NCBI GenBank assembly: GCA_019313505.1
Contig: JAFDBA010000051.1
Span: forward strand, 1-17,349
From: Deltaproteobacteria bacterium
GTDB taxonomy: Bacteria; Desulfobacterota; Desulfobacteria; Desulfobacterales; UBA11574
Direction: 5' to 3'
DNA length: 17,349 nt
Every line of letters starts with the position of its first letter. The stretch's first letter is position 1. A model generated the notes under the pieces. It was given only the letters and a program-made list of their open reading frames with translations, did not search any database and was not told where the DNA came from. Positions 1-7,070 of the stretch are shown piece after piece. A program made the translations under genes and the position numbers.

Positions 1-190
1 CTTGCTTGATGAACTGTTGCTTGATTTCGATCATTTTATTTTCCACATCCTGGCTAGTGATAATGATATCATTAACAGCAGCAACTTTTTCAGTGGGGGT
101 TTTTGTATCCCCTAAGGCGGAAGTGGTTGGGAACAGCAGCATAAGCATGATCGCAATGATACGAAGTGATTTTTCTAATTTAAATGTCAT
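1..190 (-). CDS. Exported SurA-like peptidyl-prolyl isomerase/chaperone, 5' part only
   Basis: Reading the minus strand from an ATG at 190 gives 63 codons that continue off the left edge. The product starts with a Sec-type signal peptide: MTFKLEKSLR, then a hydrophobic stretch IIAIMLMLLF, then a likely cleavage site near TSALG. The mature part begins with VAAVNDIIITSQDVENK, the strand-helix start typical of SurA/PrsA N-terminal domains (V-x-x-V-N-x-x-x-I-T-x-x-D/E). An AGGAG ribosome site lies about 7 bases upstream of the ATG. Such proteins assist folding of outer-membrane and periplasmic proteins. The isomerase (parvulin) domain would lie beyond the window, so it cannot be confirmed whether one is present. 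The opposite-strand ORF over the same bases is a shadow. Confidence 0.7.
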   Translation of the reverse strand, partial: MTFKLEKSLRIIAIMLMLLFPTTSALGDTKTPTEKVAAVNDIIITSQDVENKMIEIKQQFIKQ

Positions 191-273
191 CTGAATATCT
201 CCTGAATATTTAAAGTAAGTTTTCAATAAGTTTTAGTGTAATAAATGATCATAACGCCCCGCCGGCTGATAAC

Positions 274-313
274 AAAATATAACCTGCTCAAACAGCCAGA
301 CATGTTATATTTT
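274..313. repeat. AT-rich inverted repeat upstream of SurA-like gene
   Basis: The arms aaaatataac (274-283) and gttatatttt (304-313) are perfect 10-base complements around a 20-base loop. They extend outward to tgat (267-270) and atca (313-316) if three bases bulge out of the left arm. The repeat lies about 85-125 bases upstream of the minus-strand start at 190, so it could be an operator or leader structure for that gene or a weak terminator. The sequence does not decide between these. Confidence 0.4.
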
Positions 314-441
314 ATCACCAGTCGACTCTATAATTTATTGAGAAGTTACTATTTAAAAGGATAAAGATTTTCTTTTTAAAGCAAAAAACTGTGGTTGTTA
401 ATGTTGCGTGACGATTGGGGATGAGTAAAAACATATTGTAC

Positions 442-457
442 TGCCGCTGATGCGGCA
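442..457 (-). terminator. Small GC-rich hairpin downstream of acyl-CoA ligase, weak terminator candidate
   Basis: tgccgc and gcggca form a perfect 6-bp stem with a tgat loop, about 110 bases beyond the ligase stop in the direction of transcription. On the minus strand a gttttt run follows about 10 bases after the stem. That is farther than in a standard intrinsic terminator, so the call is weak. Confidence 0.25.
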
Positions 458-565
458 ACAGGTCCCAACTGGCTTCAAAAAATCAAGATCCGGACACCAA
501 ATAAAGATCGTACTGTCAAGACGGCATTTAGGATTCGCGCGAACCTTAAGATAGCCATAACTTTT

Positions 566-2275
566 TCAAGCAAATCCGGCTCTATTACGTTTTGTCATCT
601 CTTCTGCCCTGAGTTCCTTTTTTAAGATTTTTCCCACATTGCTTTTGGGCAGATCATCTCTGAATTCGATCTCAGTCGGAAGCTTGTACTTGGCCAGCTT
701 GTCCGTGCAATATTCGATAAGTTCTTCCTGTGTGGCGGTTTTCCCCTCTTTGAGAACAACAAAGACTTTTATGGATTCACCACGTGTTGCATGCGGTATC
801 CCGATGGCACAGGCTTCCTGAATTTTGGGGTTTTCATAAAATACTTCTTCAATATCCCGCGGATATACATTACAGCCGCCGGATATAATCATGTCCTTTT
901 TGCGGTCAACAATATAGAAGTAACCTTCTTCATCCATTTTGGCGATATCGCCGGTATGGAGCCAGCCGTTTGTAAGAGTCTCGGAAGTCTCTTCGGGATT
1001 ATTCCAGTAGCCTTTCATGACTTGGGGCCCTCTAATAAGAAGTTCACCGGATTCTCCAACCGGAAGGTCGGTTTCTCCGTCATCCAGATTTACAATCCGG
1101 CAATCTGTGTCGGGAATAGGAATCCCGATACTTCCAGCTTTCCGCTTTCCGCCGGCAAAAGGGTTTACATGTGTTACCGGTGATGCCTCGGTCAGGCCGA
1201 ATCCTTCTACGATAACGGCGCCGGTCTTATGCTCAAAATCCCTTATAACTTCGATCGGAAGTGGGGCGCTTCCTGAAAAGCATCCATTTATTGACGTCAT
1301 GTCGGTTTTGTTGATGTCAGGATGATTAAGAATCCCTATATACATAGCTGGAACAAGGGGCGTAAATGTGGGGTTGAATTTTCTGATAGTTTCAAGCAGA
1401 GGCCCTGGCTGGGGTTTTGGAATGAGGATATCTCCCCATCCCATGTATATGGCAAAGTTCATTGCAGTTGAAAGCCCGAAAATATGGAAGAAGGGGAGGG
1501 AACCCAGCATTATTTCTTCACCTTTATTGAAGGTCGGAAACCATGCTTCAAACTGCTGGACCTGTGTACTCAGGTTCCCATGGGTAATCATAACTGCTTT
1601 TGAAATACCGGTGGTTCCTCCGGTATACTGATACATAGCAATATCATCAAATGAGAGTTTAATATCGGGTGGATTGGGAGAACTTTTTACCAGAACATCC
1701 TTCCATTTATAGACATTTTCAGCAGATTTTACATCTGCAGCCAAATTTTTCTTTTTGGCGACAAACGGAAACAACAAATTCTTGGGAAAAGGAAGGTAAT
1801 CACCGATAGAGGTATAAATAATCTGTTTTATTTTTGTTTTCGGTCTAAGATCGATCATGCGATTGCCTAAAAGGTCCAGGGTAATAAGTAATTTTGAGCC
1901 TGAATCATTGAATTGATGTTCAAGTTCCCGATCTGAATATAAAGGATTATTCAAAACAGTTCTTCCACCAATTTTTAATATGGCATAGTAAGCAACAACG
2001 CAGGGTATAGTGTTTGGCAGAAGAATGGCAACACTATCCCCTTTATCAATGCCAAAGTTATGAAGGCTGACGGCAAAACGGTTTACCATATCGTTCAATT
2101 CACGATAGGTGATTTTGTAACCCTGAAAAAGGAGCGCCATTTTGTCCGGAAACTTGCTGGCCGATCTTTCCAGAATTTCCGGCAGACATATTTCCTCGTA
2201 ATCTATTTTTTCCGGCACACCCTTTTCATAACTGGTTAACCAGGGCTTGTCCTGATATTTATTTTTTTCTGGCAT
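566..2275 (-). CDS. fadD: Long-chain fatty acid--CoA ligase (AMP-forming)
   Basis: This 569-residue protein belongs to the adenylate-forming (ANL) superfamily. It would activate a fatty acid with ATP to an acyl-adenylate and then transfer the acyl group to CoA, in the cytoplasm or at the inner membrane. All core motifs are present: the phosphate loop YTGGTTGISKAV (217-228), GFGLTEAS (358-365), YWNNPEET and GWLHTGD (437-443), the hinge DRKKD (457-461), and C-terminal LPKSNVGKILKKEL with the presumed catalytic Lys549. The phosphate loop has Ser-Lys-Ala where Pro-Lys-Gly is usual, a mild deviation. The length matches FadD-like enzymes. The start is an ATG preceded by GAGAGGG. It is transcribed alone, from a promoter at 2325-2353. 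Chain-length preference cannot be read from the sequence; the symbol is by family resemblance. Confidence 0.85.
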   Translation of the reverse strand: MPEKNKYQDKPWLTSYEKGVPEKIDYEEICLPEILERSASKFPDKMALLFQGYKITYRELNDMVNRFAVSLHNFGIDKGDSVAILLPNTIPCVVAYYAILKIGGRTVLNNPLYSDRELEHQFNDSGSKLLITLDLLGNRMIDLRPKTKIKQIIYTSIGDYLPFPKNLLFPFVAKKKNLAADVKSAENVYKWKDVLVKSSPNPPDIKLSFDDIAMYQYTGGTTGISKAVMITHGNLSTQVQQFEAWFPTFNKGEEIMLGSLPFFHIFGLSTAMNFAIYMGWGDILIPKPQPGPLLETIRKFNPTFTPLVPAMYIGILNHPDINKTDMTSINGCFSGSAPLPIEVIRDFEHKTGAVIVEGFGLTEASPVTHVNPFAGGKRKAGSIGIPIPDTDCRIVNLDDGETDLPVGESGELLIRGPQVMKGYWNNPEETSETLTNGWLHTGDIAKMDEEGYFYIVDRKKDMIISGGCNVYPRDIEEVFYENPKIQEACAIGIPHATRGESIKVFVVLKEGKTATQEELIEYCTDKLAKYKLPTEIEFRDDLPKSNVGKILKKELRAEEMTKRNRAGFA

Positions 2276-2324
2276 ATTCCCTCTCTTTTAGTCAACAAAG
2301 ATCACCGGTGTTTTTTGATGATTA

Positions 2325-2353
2325 CTTTTATGATGAAAATTAATATTTGTCAA
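2325..2353 (-). promoter_or_regulatory. Sigma-70-type promoter of the acyl-CoA ligase gene
   Basis: On the minus strand a perfect -35 TTGACA (complement at 2348-2353) is followed after 17 bases by TAAAAG (2325-2330), a 4/6 match to the -10 consensus. Transcription would start near 2318, giving a leader of about 40 bases. That leader contains the 8-base palindrome caccggtg, which could serve as an operator. Confidence 0.5.
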
Positions 2354-2427
2354 GAAAGCTGGATGAACTCGTCAAGCTTGTAATTTATGTTAATTTGGTA
2401 TATTAGAATCGACTCGAAATTATTTGA

Positions 2428-2526
2428 AAGGGACTCGGGACTATTTTAAAGGCCGAAGTTGAAAAAGAAAATTGCGACTTGGTTCTGACAGGAGCCCAGG
2501 CAGATAACGGAGCAGTTCACGGATAG
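2428..2526 (+). pseudogene. Short remnant resembling electron transfer flavoprotein beta subunit
   Basis: Downstream of an in-frame TGA (2425-2427), the plus strand reads about 32 codons to a TAG at 2524-2526. The product contains ILKAEVEKEN followed by CDLVLTGAQADNGAVHG. This matches the EtfB core pattern in which a helix precedes D-L-V-L-x-G-x-Q-A-x-D/N-G (AMP/FAD-binding region). No start codon, N-terminal half or C-terminal half is present, so it is probably a gene scrap left by deletion. ETF genes often accompany acyl-CoA metabolism genes, which fits the adjacent ligase. The match is judged by eye from a short segment and could be chance. Confidence 0.4.
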
Positions 2527-2566
2527 GAACAACGATCTATAATCTTCATAAAATATGAAAAAATAT

Positions 2567-2620
2567 CCCTTGCTAAAAAAACAAGGGCACCCCATCAAAA
2601 TCCATGGAATGCCCTTTTTT
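2567..2620. terminator. Two-way intrinsic terminator downstream of the cold-shock gene
   Basis: aagggca (2583-2589) pairs perfectly with tgccctt (2610-2616), with a further inner pairing ccat/atgg (2592-2595 with 2604-2607). Six Ts follow on the plus strand (2615-2620). On the minus strand a run of seven Ts (complement of 2574-2580) follows the stem. It should therefore end cold-shock transcripts and also block plus-strand reading. The left arm can also pair as caaggg (2582-2587) with cccttg (2567-2572), giving an alternative hairpin. Confidence 0.7.
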
Positions 2621-2637
2621 AATTCAGAAATGGTAAA

Positions 2638-2838
2638 CTAAACTACAGTGACATTTGCTGCAGCAGGACCTTTTTGACCCTGCTCTATGTCAAAAGTAAC
2701 TCGGTCGCCTTCATCGAGAGTCTTGAAACCGGTTGCATTGATTCCTGAATGATGAACAAATACATCCGGACCATCTTCCTGCTCAATGAAGCCATAGCCT
2801 TTACTGCCATTAAACCATTTTACAATTCCATTAGCCAT
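2638..2838 (-). CDS. csp: Cold-shock domain protein (CspA family)
   Basis: This 66-residue protein is a single cold-shock domain, a five-stranded barrel that binds single-stranded RNA and DNA and acts as an RNA chaperone. It has the N-terminal G-x-V-K-W-F-N, RNP1 KGYGFI (residues 13-18) and RNP2 VFVHHS (26-31). RNP2 has His30 where Phe is most common (VFVHFS), a conservative stacking change. The length is typical of the family. The ATG follows AAAGGAG closely. It appears to be a single-gene transcript with its own promoter near 2967-2994 and the terminator at 2583-2620. The roughly 120-base leader suits the post-transcriptional control known for csp genes. Whether it is cold-induced or constitutive cannot be told. 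Confidence 0.95.
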   Translation of the reverse strand: MANGIVKWFNGSKGYGFIEQEDGPDVFVHHSGINATGFKTLDEGDRVTFDIEQGQKGPAAANVTVV

Positions 2839-2966
2839 AGTGATATTCTCCTTTCAAAAAAAATTCTCATAGTTCCAAACTGCAGGTTGCCGCTATGACA
2901 AATGGATCTTTCCTTCAGAACGAAACCGGTCCGCCAATTAAGAACAGGCCTTTATTGATTATTTGC

Positions 2967-2994
2967 ATTATAATACCTTTTTGAGAAAAATCAA
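2967..2994 (-). promoter_or_regulatory. Sigma-70-type promoter of the cold-shock gene
   Basis: On the minus strand -35 TTGATT (complement of 2989-2994) and a perfect -10 TATAAT (complement of 2967-2972) are separated by 16 bases. The start would be near 2960, giving an untranslated leader of about 120 bases, as is usual for csp mRNAs. Confidence 0.6.
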
Positions 2995-3095
2995 GCGGAT
3001 TATATAGTCATTTTTTTTAGCGGAGGATCTTGATTAATTTGAATTTTGACATCTGCTTTTTAATGTTATACTAAAAATGCTTGCTATATTATTTT

Positions 3096-3218
3096 GATGG
3101 TCTCGTAAATAGTCAAAAAAACGACCTTTTTGCGCGAGTTTTAAGTGTCTGTTAAAACGATACAATATAATTATCTAAAACCTAAATCCAGATGAAATCG
3201 AGTTTTTACGAATTCATC
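3096..3218. repeat. Non-coding element with imperfect terminal inverted repeats
   Basis: The 19-base ends gatggtctcgtaaatagtc (3096-3114) and gagtttttacgaattcatc (3200-3218) are complementary at 14 of 19 positions. The interior is AT-rich and non-coding. A smaller pairing gatgaa/ttcatc (3191-3196 with 3213-3218) lies at the right end. Similar ends (TTTTTACGAATTCATC and its complement) are, from memory, frequent between genes in Desulfobacterales, suggesting a dispersed miniature element. It sits in the divergent spacer upstream of the hydrolase. The rest of 2839-3263 holds the csp leader and promoter and, presumably, the hydrolase promoter. Confidence 0.45.
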
Positions 3219-3263
3219 TATTTTGATTTCAGAAAAATCCGGTTTTTGCTTTGAGTGATATAA

Positions 3264-3869
3264 ATGGTCGAAAAAATAAAGTTTTTATCAGAAAATTATG
3301 AGATAGAAGGGCTGTTTAACAAAAGAGACAAGAATAAGGGTGTAGTGATTACCCACCCCCATCCGCTCTACGGCGGAGATATGTATAATCTGGTGGTTGA
3401 AACCATCGTGCATGTCTATAATATAAAAGGATATTCAACATTAAAGTTTAATTTCAGGGGAGTTGGTAAAAGCCAGGGGCAATATGATAACGGCGCGGGC
3501 GAACAGCAGGACGTTTTGGCCGCCCTCTCATTTCTTGCTGATATGGGGATGGAAAAAATAGCTCTTGCCGGGTATTCATTTGGTGCCTGGGTAAATGCAC
3601 ATGCCGTCATTCAGGAGGGTATTTTTGTGGAGAATATGATGATGGTTTCACCTCCGGTAGGGTTTATGGATTTTAACGCCATAAACGCAATGAACGTTTT
3701 AAAGTTTGTTATAACCGGCAGCCGGGATGACATTGCACCAGTGGATGCTGTAAAAAAAATGTTGCCCATATGGAACCCCGATGCCCGTTTTGAAATTATC
3801 GACGGTGCTGATCATTTTTACGGAGGATATCTTGAACAACTGGAATCTCTTTTGTCTTCTTGTATTTAG
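3264..3869 (+). CDS. Alpha/beta hydrolase (COG2945-like)
   Basis: This 201-residue cytoplasmic protein has no signal peptide and carries the marks of the small alpha/beta hydrolases grouped with COG2945 and dienelactone-hydrolase-like proteins. These are HPHPLYGGDM near the N-terminus (31-40, oxyanion region), NFRGVGKSQG (63-72), the nucleophile elbow GYSFG with Ser105, an acidic residue in TGSRDD (Asp155 or Asp156) and the base His184 in GADHFY. It is thus likely an active serine esterase, thioesterase or acyl hydrolase of unknown substrate. The ribosome site is weak. It lies 83 bp upstream of the AsmA-family gene on the same strand and may be co-transcribed with it. The lid is minimal, as usual for this compact family. 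Confidence 0.8.
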   Translation: MVEKIKFLSENYEIEGLFNKRDKNKGVVITHPHPLYGGDMYNLVVETIVHVYNIKGYSTLKFNFRGVGKSQGQYDNGAGEQQDVLAALSFLADMGMEKIALAGYSFGAWVNAHAVIQEGIFVENMMMVSPPVGFMDFNAINAMNVLKFVITGSRDDIAPVDAVKKMLPIWNPDARFEIIDGADHFYGGYLEQLESLLSSCI

Positions 3870-3952
3870 CCGATAATTGGTTGTCTTTAAACCGGGTTCA
3901 TATTATTATAAAATTATTCATGAGAAATATGGGTTAGAGGAGTAAACTATTC

Positions 3953-6943
3953 ATGCGATGGAGATGGATACTTGGTATTATTGTTTTCCTTATTGTTGCG
4001 GTAACCGTAACGATATATGCAATTTTGTCAAGCTATGATTTTAACGATTTAAAACCTCAGATTGCCCAGATGGTCAAGGATACCACCGGTCGTGAGCTTT
4101 CTCTGGGAGGTGATCTGGAGCTTGAAATCGGCTTAATCCCGGTACTGGTTGTAGAGGATGTAAGCTTTCAGAACGTGTCATGGGGTTCACGGCCTGAGCT
4201 GGCCAAAATCAGGCGTTTGGAGATTCAGATTGCTGTCCTTCCTCTGTTCAGAAGGGTTGTTCAGGTCAAACGGTTGGTCCTGGTGGAGCCCGACATATTA
4301 ATTGAGACCAACAGTGCAGGCAAATCAAACCTTGAATTTGAAACCATAAAAAAGAGGGAGGCTACAAAATCGGTGGCAGAAGCACCGGTGCATAGCAAAC
4401 CAATTTTGTCTGCGATAGCCTTCAACAAGATTCGGATCGAAAAGGGACGATTGGCCTTCAAAAATGGTCAATCAGGGAGGGCCTACACTGTGACTCTGGA
4501 AAGAGCCACAGCTGTTGCAAGGATTGGTGGGCCTGTTGCTTTGAAGCTCAAAGGAGGATACAACAGGAAGCCTTTCCGGGTTGAAGCAACCCTGGGTCCA
4601 CTGGCCGCGTTGACCGATTCTTATAAAGTGTGGCCGGTCAAGCTGACATCACAAATTGTCGGTTCAACGGTCACGATTGACGGTGCCGTAAGAGACCCCA
4701 TCAAGGGCAAAGGTATCGCTATCACGGTTACGGGAAAGGGCCGTTCCATTCCTGAGATCTTAAAGCTGTTTAACATAACCTATATTCCTGATTTAGGGCC
4801 TTTTGATGTAAGGGCCAGACTAACTGACCATGACGGCAGGTTGGGGCTAAAGGACATTGATCTTAAGGTGGGTGGGGAAGACAGGGTTCGGGCGAGGTTT
4901 ACGGGTTCGATTCAGAATCTTATCAAGGGCAAAGGTCTTGCCATCACGGTTACGGGAACCGGTCCTTCCATTCCCGAGATTTTAAAGCAGTATAATATAA
5001 CCTATATTCCGGATTTAGGGCCTTTTGCTGTGACGGCCAAACTAACTGACCCTGACGGCATGCTGGGGCTAACGGACATTGACCTCAAGGTGGGCGGCGA
5101 AGACAAGGTTCGAGCACGGTTTACGGGTCCGATTCAGAATCTTATCAAGGGCAAAGGTCCTTCTATCACGGTTACGGGAACCGGCCCTTCTATTCCCGAG
5201 CTTTTAAAGCAGTATAACATAACCTATATTCCGGATTTAAGACCTTTTGATGTAAGGTCCAAACTCACTGACCCTGACGGCAGGTTGGGGCTAACGGACA
5301 TTGACCTTAAGGTAGGTGGGGAAGACAGGGTTCAGGCGAGGTTTACGGGTTCGATTCAGAATCTTATCAAGGGCAAAGGTCTTGCCATCACGGTTACGGG
5401 AACCGGTCCTTCCATTCCCGAGCTTTTAAAGCAGTATAACATAACCTATATTCCGGATTTAGGGCCTTTTGATGTAAGGGCCAAACTAACTGACCCTGAC
5501 GGCAGGCTGGGACTAACGGACATTGACCTTAAGGTGGGTAATGAAGAGATGGTCAAAACAAGGTTTATGGGCACCGTCGAGAATATCACGGCCATAAAGG
5601 GAATGAATCTTAACTTTGATATTCAAGGCAAAGACCTTGCAAACCTAAAAAAGATCACCGGTAAGCCCATGCCTTTAAGCGGCCCTTTTTCTGTCTCGGG
5701 CAATGCCGTGGCCCTTTCGGAAAAGTCTTACAAGATTTCCGGCCTCAAGGCTTTAATCCAAGAGAGCGATGTAAATGGATCGTTAGAAATAAACCTTGAA
5801 GGCAAAACGCCACGGATAACTGCGGATTTGTGCTCAGAAAAACTGGATTTACGTCCTCTGTTGCCCAAAAAAGGGAGCAAGACCGGCGAACCGGAAAAGG
5901 ATTCTGACGAACTTCCTGCCAGAAAGGACAAAGTTTTTTCCGATACCCTTTTGCCTCTGGAAGCGTTGAAGCAGATGGACGCAGAAATTGAACTTAAAGC
6001 GAAACAGCTCTTGCTGCCACTATTGTTTCTCAGTGACACTACCGCGCATGTGGTCCTTGAGGATGGACACCTTACCGTGGAGCCCCTTAATTTAGTTATG
6101 GGCGGGGGTACGCTCGATGGCCATTTTGATCTTAATGTCCAGGGCAAAGCTGCACAAATGGCCACGGCACTAAAAATCGACCAGTACGAGCTCGGCAGTA
6201 TGCTCAAGAAGCTGGGGATTAATGACTCGCTCCATGGCAATGTGGATATCGAACTCAACCTTAAGGGCCGGGGAAACTCCATAGCAGAACTTATGTCCGG
6301 ATTAAACGGGAAAACCATGGTGATCATGGGCGATGGAAGGATCAACCAAAACGCCGTCAAACTCCTGGGATCCGATCTGAGTTCCGGCCTTTTGCAACTA
6401 TTTAATCCTTTGAAGAAGGAGGAAAAATACACCAAAATCAACTGTTTTGCCGGCGGATTTGACATTAAAAATGGTTTGGCACAAAGCACTGTCCTGGCAA
6501 TGGATACCAGCCAGGTTAGTGTGGTAGGGTATGGTAAAATCGATCTTAAGACAGAGGAAATTGATCTGTCATTCAAGCCGTCTCCAAAAAAAGGAATCGG
6601 CATCGATAGTTTGGCCAAGTTCACCCTGAGTTTTGGTGAGTTAACAAAAACACTTAAGCTTAAGGGAACCCTTTCCAATCCTTCTCTATCTGTCGATCCT
6701 ACCGGATCAATCATTACCCTGGGAAAGGCTGTCGGCGGCGTGGTTCTGTTTGGACCTTTTGGCATTGCTGCAGTTCTGGCCAACGGCCAATTGGGCGGTA
6801 AGAACCCGTGTCTTGCCATTATCGAAGCTGCAAAAAAAGAGTTTCAGAAGCCTGAAGCTGAGAAATCCGAAGAGAAAAAGAGTGTGATCGAAAAGACAAC
6901 TAAAGATATCGACAACGGACCCAAGAAGTTGTTGGGTCAATAG
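3953..6943 (+). CDS. AsmA-family envelope protein with four tandem 74-residue modules
   Basis: This 996-residue protein starts with one membrane helix (about residues 6-27). A classic AsmA N-terminal region follows, with YDFNDLKPQI, T-x-G-R-E-L-S-L-G-G and a repeated hydrophobic beta pattern to about 130. Residues 250-545 are four nearly identical 74-residue units, each carrying IKGKG, ITVTG, SIPE, KQYNITYIPDL (variants in unit 1), GPFDVR, KLTDPDG and DIDLKVGGED. The C-terminal part (about 690-940) matches the AsmA C-terminal region, ending with GKAVGGVVLFGPFGIAAVL and NPCLAIIEAAKK before a charged tail. AsmA-like proteins are inner-membrane-anchored beta-rich periplasmic bridges implicated in phospholipid transfer to, and assembly of, the outer membrane. 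That role is inferred here from the family. A good GAGGAG site precedes the ATG. A long antisense ORF over 5728-6819 is a shadow. Confidence 0.85.
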   Translation: MRWRWILGIIVFLIVAVTVTIYAILSSYDFNDLKPQIAQMVKDTTGRELSLGGDLELEIGLIPVLVVEDVSFQNVSWGSRPELAKIRRLEIQIAVLPLFRRVVQVKRLVLVEPDILIETNSAGKSNLEFETIKKREATKSVAEAPVHSKPILSAIAFNKIRIEKGRLAFKNGQSGRAYTVTLERATAVARIGGPVALKLKGGYNRKPFRVEATLGPLAALTDSYKVWPVKLTSQIVGSTVTIDGAVRDPIKGKGIAITVTGKGRSIPEILKLFNITYIPDLGPFDVRARLTDHDGRLGLKDIDLKVGGEDRVRARFTGSIQNLIKGKGLAITVTGTGPSIPEILKQYNITYIPDLGPFAVTAKLTDPDGMLGLTDIDLKVGGEDKVRARFTGPIQNLIKGKGPSITVTGTGPSIPELLKQYNITYIPDLRPFDVRSKLTDPDGRLGLTDIDLKVGGEDRVQARFTGSIQNLIKGKGLAITVTGTGPSIPELLKQYNITYIPDLGPFDVRAKLTDPDGRLGLTDIDLKVGNEEMVKTRFMGTVENITAIKGMNLNFDIQGKDLANLKKITGKPMPLSGPFSVSGNAVALSEKSYKISGLKALIQESDVNGSLEINLEGKTPRITADLCSEKLDLRPLLPKKGSKTGEPEKDSDELPARKDKVFSDTLLPLEALKQMDAEIELKAKQLLLPLLFLSDTTAHVVLEDGHLTVEPLNLVMGGGTLDGHFDLNVQGKAAQMATALKIDQYELGSMLKKLGINDSLHGNVDIELNLKGRGNSIAELMSGLNGKTMVIMGDGRINQNAVKLLGSDLSSGLLQLFNPLKKEEKYTKINCFAGGFDIKNGLAQSTVLAMDTSQVSVVGYGKIDLKTEEIDLSFKPSPKKGIGIDSLAKFTLSFGELTKTLKLKGTLSNPSLSVDPTGSIITLGKAVGGVVLFGPFGIAAVLANGQLGGKNPCLAIIEAAKKEFQKPEAEKSEEKKSVIEKTTKDIDNGPKKLLGQ
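4700..5587 (+). repeat. Four in-frame 222-bp tandem repeats inside the AsmA gene
   Basis: Units start at 4700, 4922, 5144 and 5366, marked by atcaagggcaaaggt, each exactly 222 bp (74 codons). Units 2-4 are close to identical over long stretches, and unit 1 is somewhat more diverged. Variants are shared in a patchwork: the tails of units 1 and 3 match each other best, while the heads of units 2 and 4 match. The tail of unit 4 diverges into unique sequence. Confidence 0.95.
6918..6938 (+). terminator. Hairpin at the end of the AsmA gene, possible attenuator
   Basis: gacccaa (6918-6924) and ttgggtc (6932-6938) form a perfect 7-bp stem with a 7-base loop, ending just before the TAG stop. A second, weaker agag/ctct pairing and a T-rich but interrupted stretch follow. 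It may reduce read-through into the TPAT genes or stabilise the upstream mRNA. The U-tract is poor, so this is tentative. Confidence 0.3.
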
Positions 6944-7007
6944 AGTAAATGGCTCTCTTTCTTGTATTGTTTGTTCTAAAATTTTTTGCTATTGGAAGAG
7001 GTGTCAA

Positions 7008-7049
7008 ATGAACCCGGATTTTTCACGTTCTAATTTCTGTTTCATTTAA
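7008..7049 (+). CDS. Possible 13-residue leader peptide upstream of tatT
   Basis: ATG at 7008 opens a 13-codon frame (MNPDFSRSNFCFI) ending in TAA at 7047-7049. A GAAGAGG ribosome site lies about 6 bases before it, better than the site of the following gene. It lies in the gap between the AsmA and tatT genes. It could be a leader peptide that helps translation of tatT, or chance. There is no independent support. Confidence 0.15.
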   Translation: MNPDFSRSNFCFI

Positions 7050-7070
7050 TAAATCAGGATAGTGAGTTTT

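Larger units (their letters stand above)
191..565. other. Intergenic stretch between acyl-CoA ligase and SurA-like gene
   Basis: No convincing gene is seen in these 375 bases. They hold an AT-rich inverted repeat at 274-313, a short GC-rich hairpin at 442-457 and a 10-base palindrome ttcgcgcgaa just past the ligase stop codon. The promoter of the SurA-like gene must lie here, but I cannot pick a clear -35/-10 pair. One plus-strand frame stays open over about 430-600, but it has no start codon and no recognisable protein. Confidence 0.4.

Noticed and set aside
430..600. Open plus-strand frame in the left spacer
   Set aside because: No start codon, no ribosome site and no recognisable protein; it also runs into the 3' end of the acyl-CoA ligase gene on the other strand.
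4700..5587. CRISPR-like or satellite array
   Set aside because: The repeats are 222 bp, contiguous, in frame and coding, so they are protein modules and not a repeat-spacer array.
5728..6819. 363-codon open frame on the minus strand inside the AsmA gene
   Set aside because: It is fully antisense to a protein with clear AsmA features, its translation is rich in Ser/Pro/Arg without any domain, and no ribosome site is evident.
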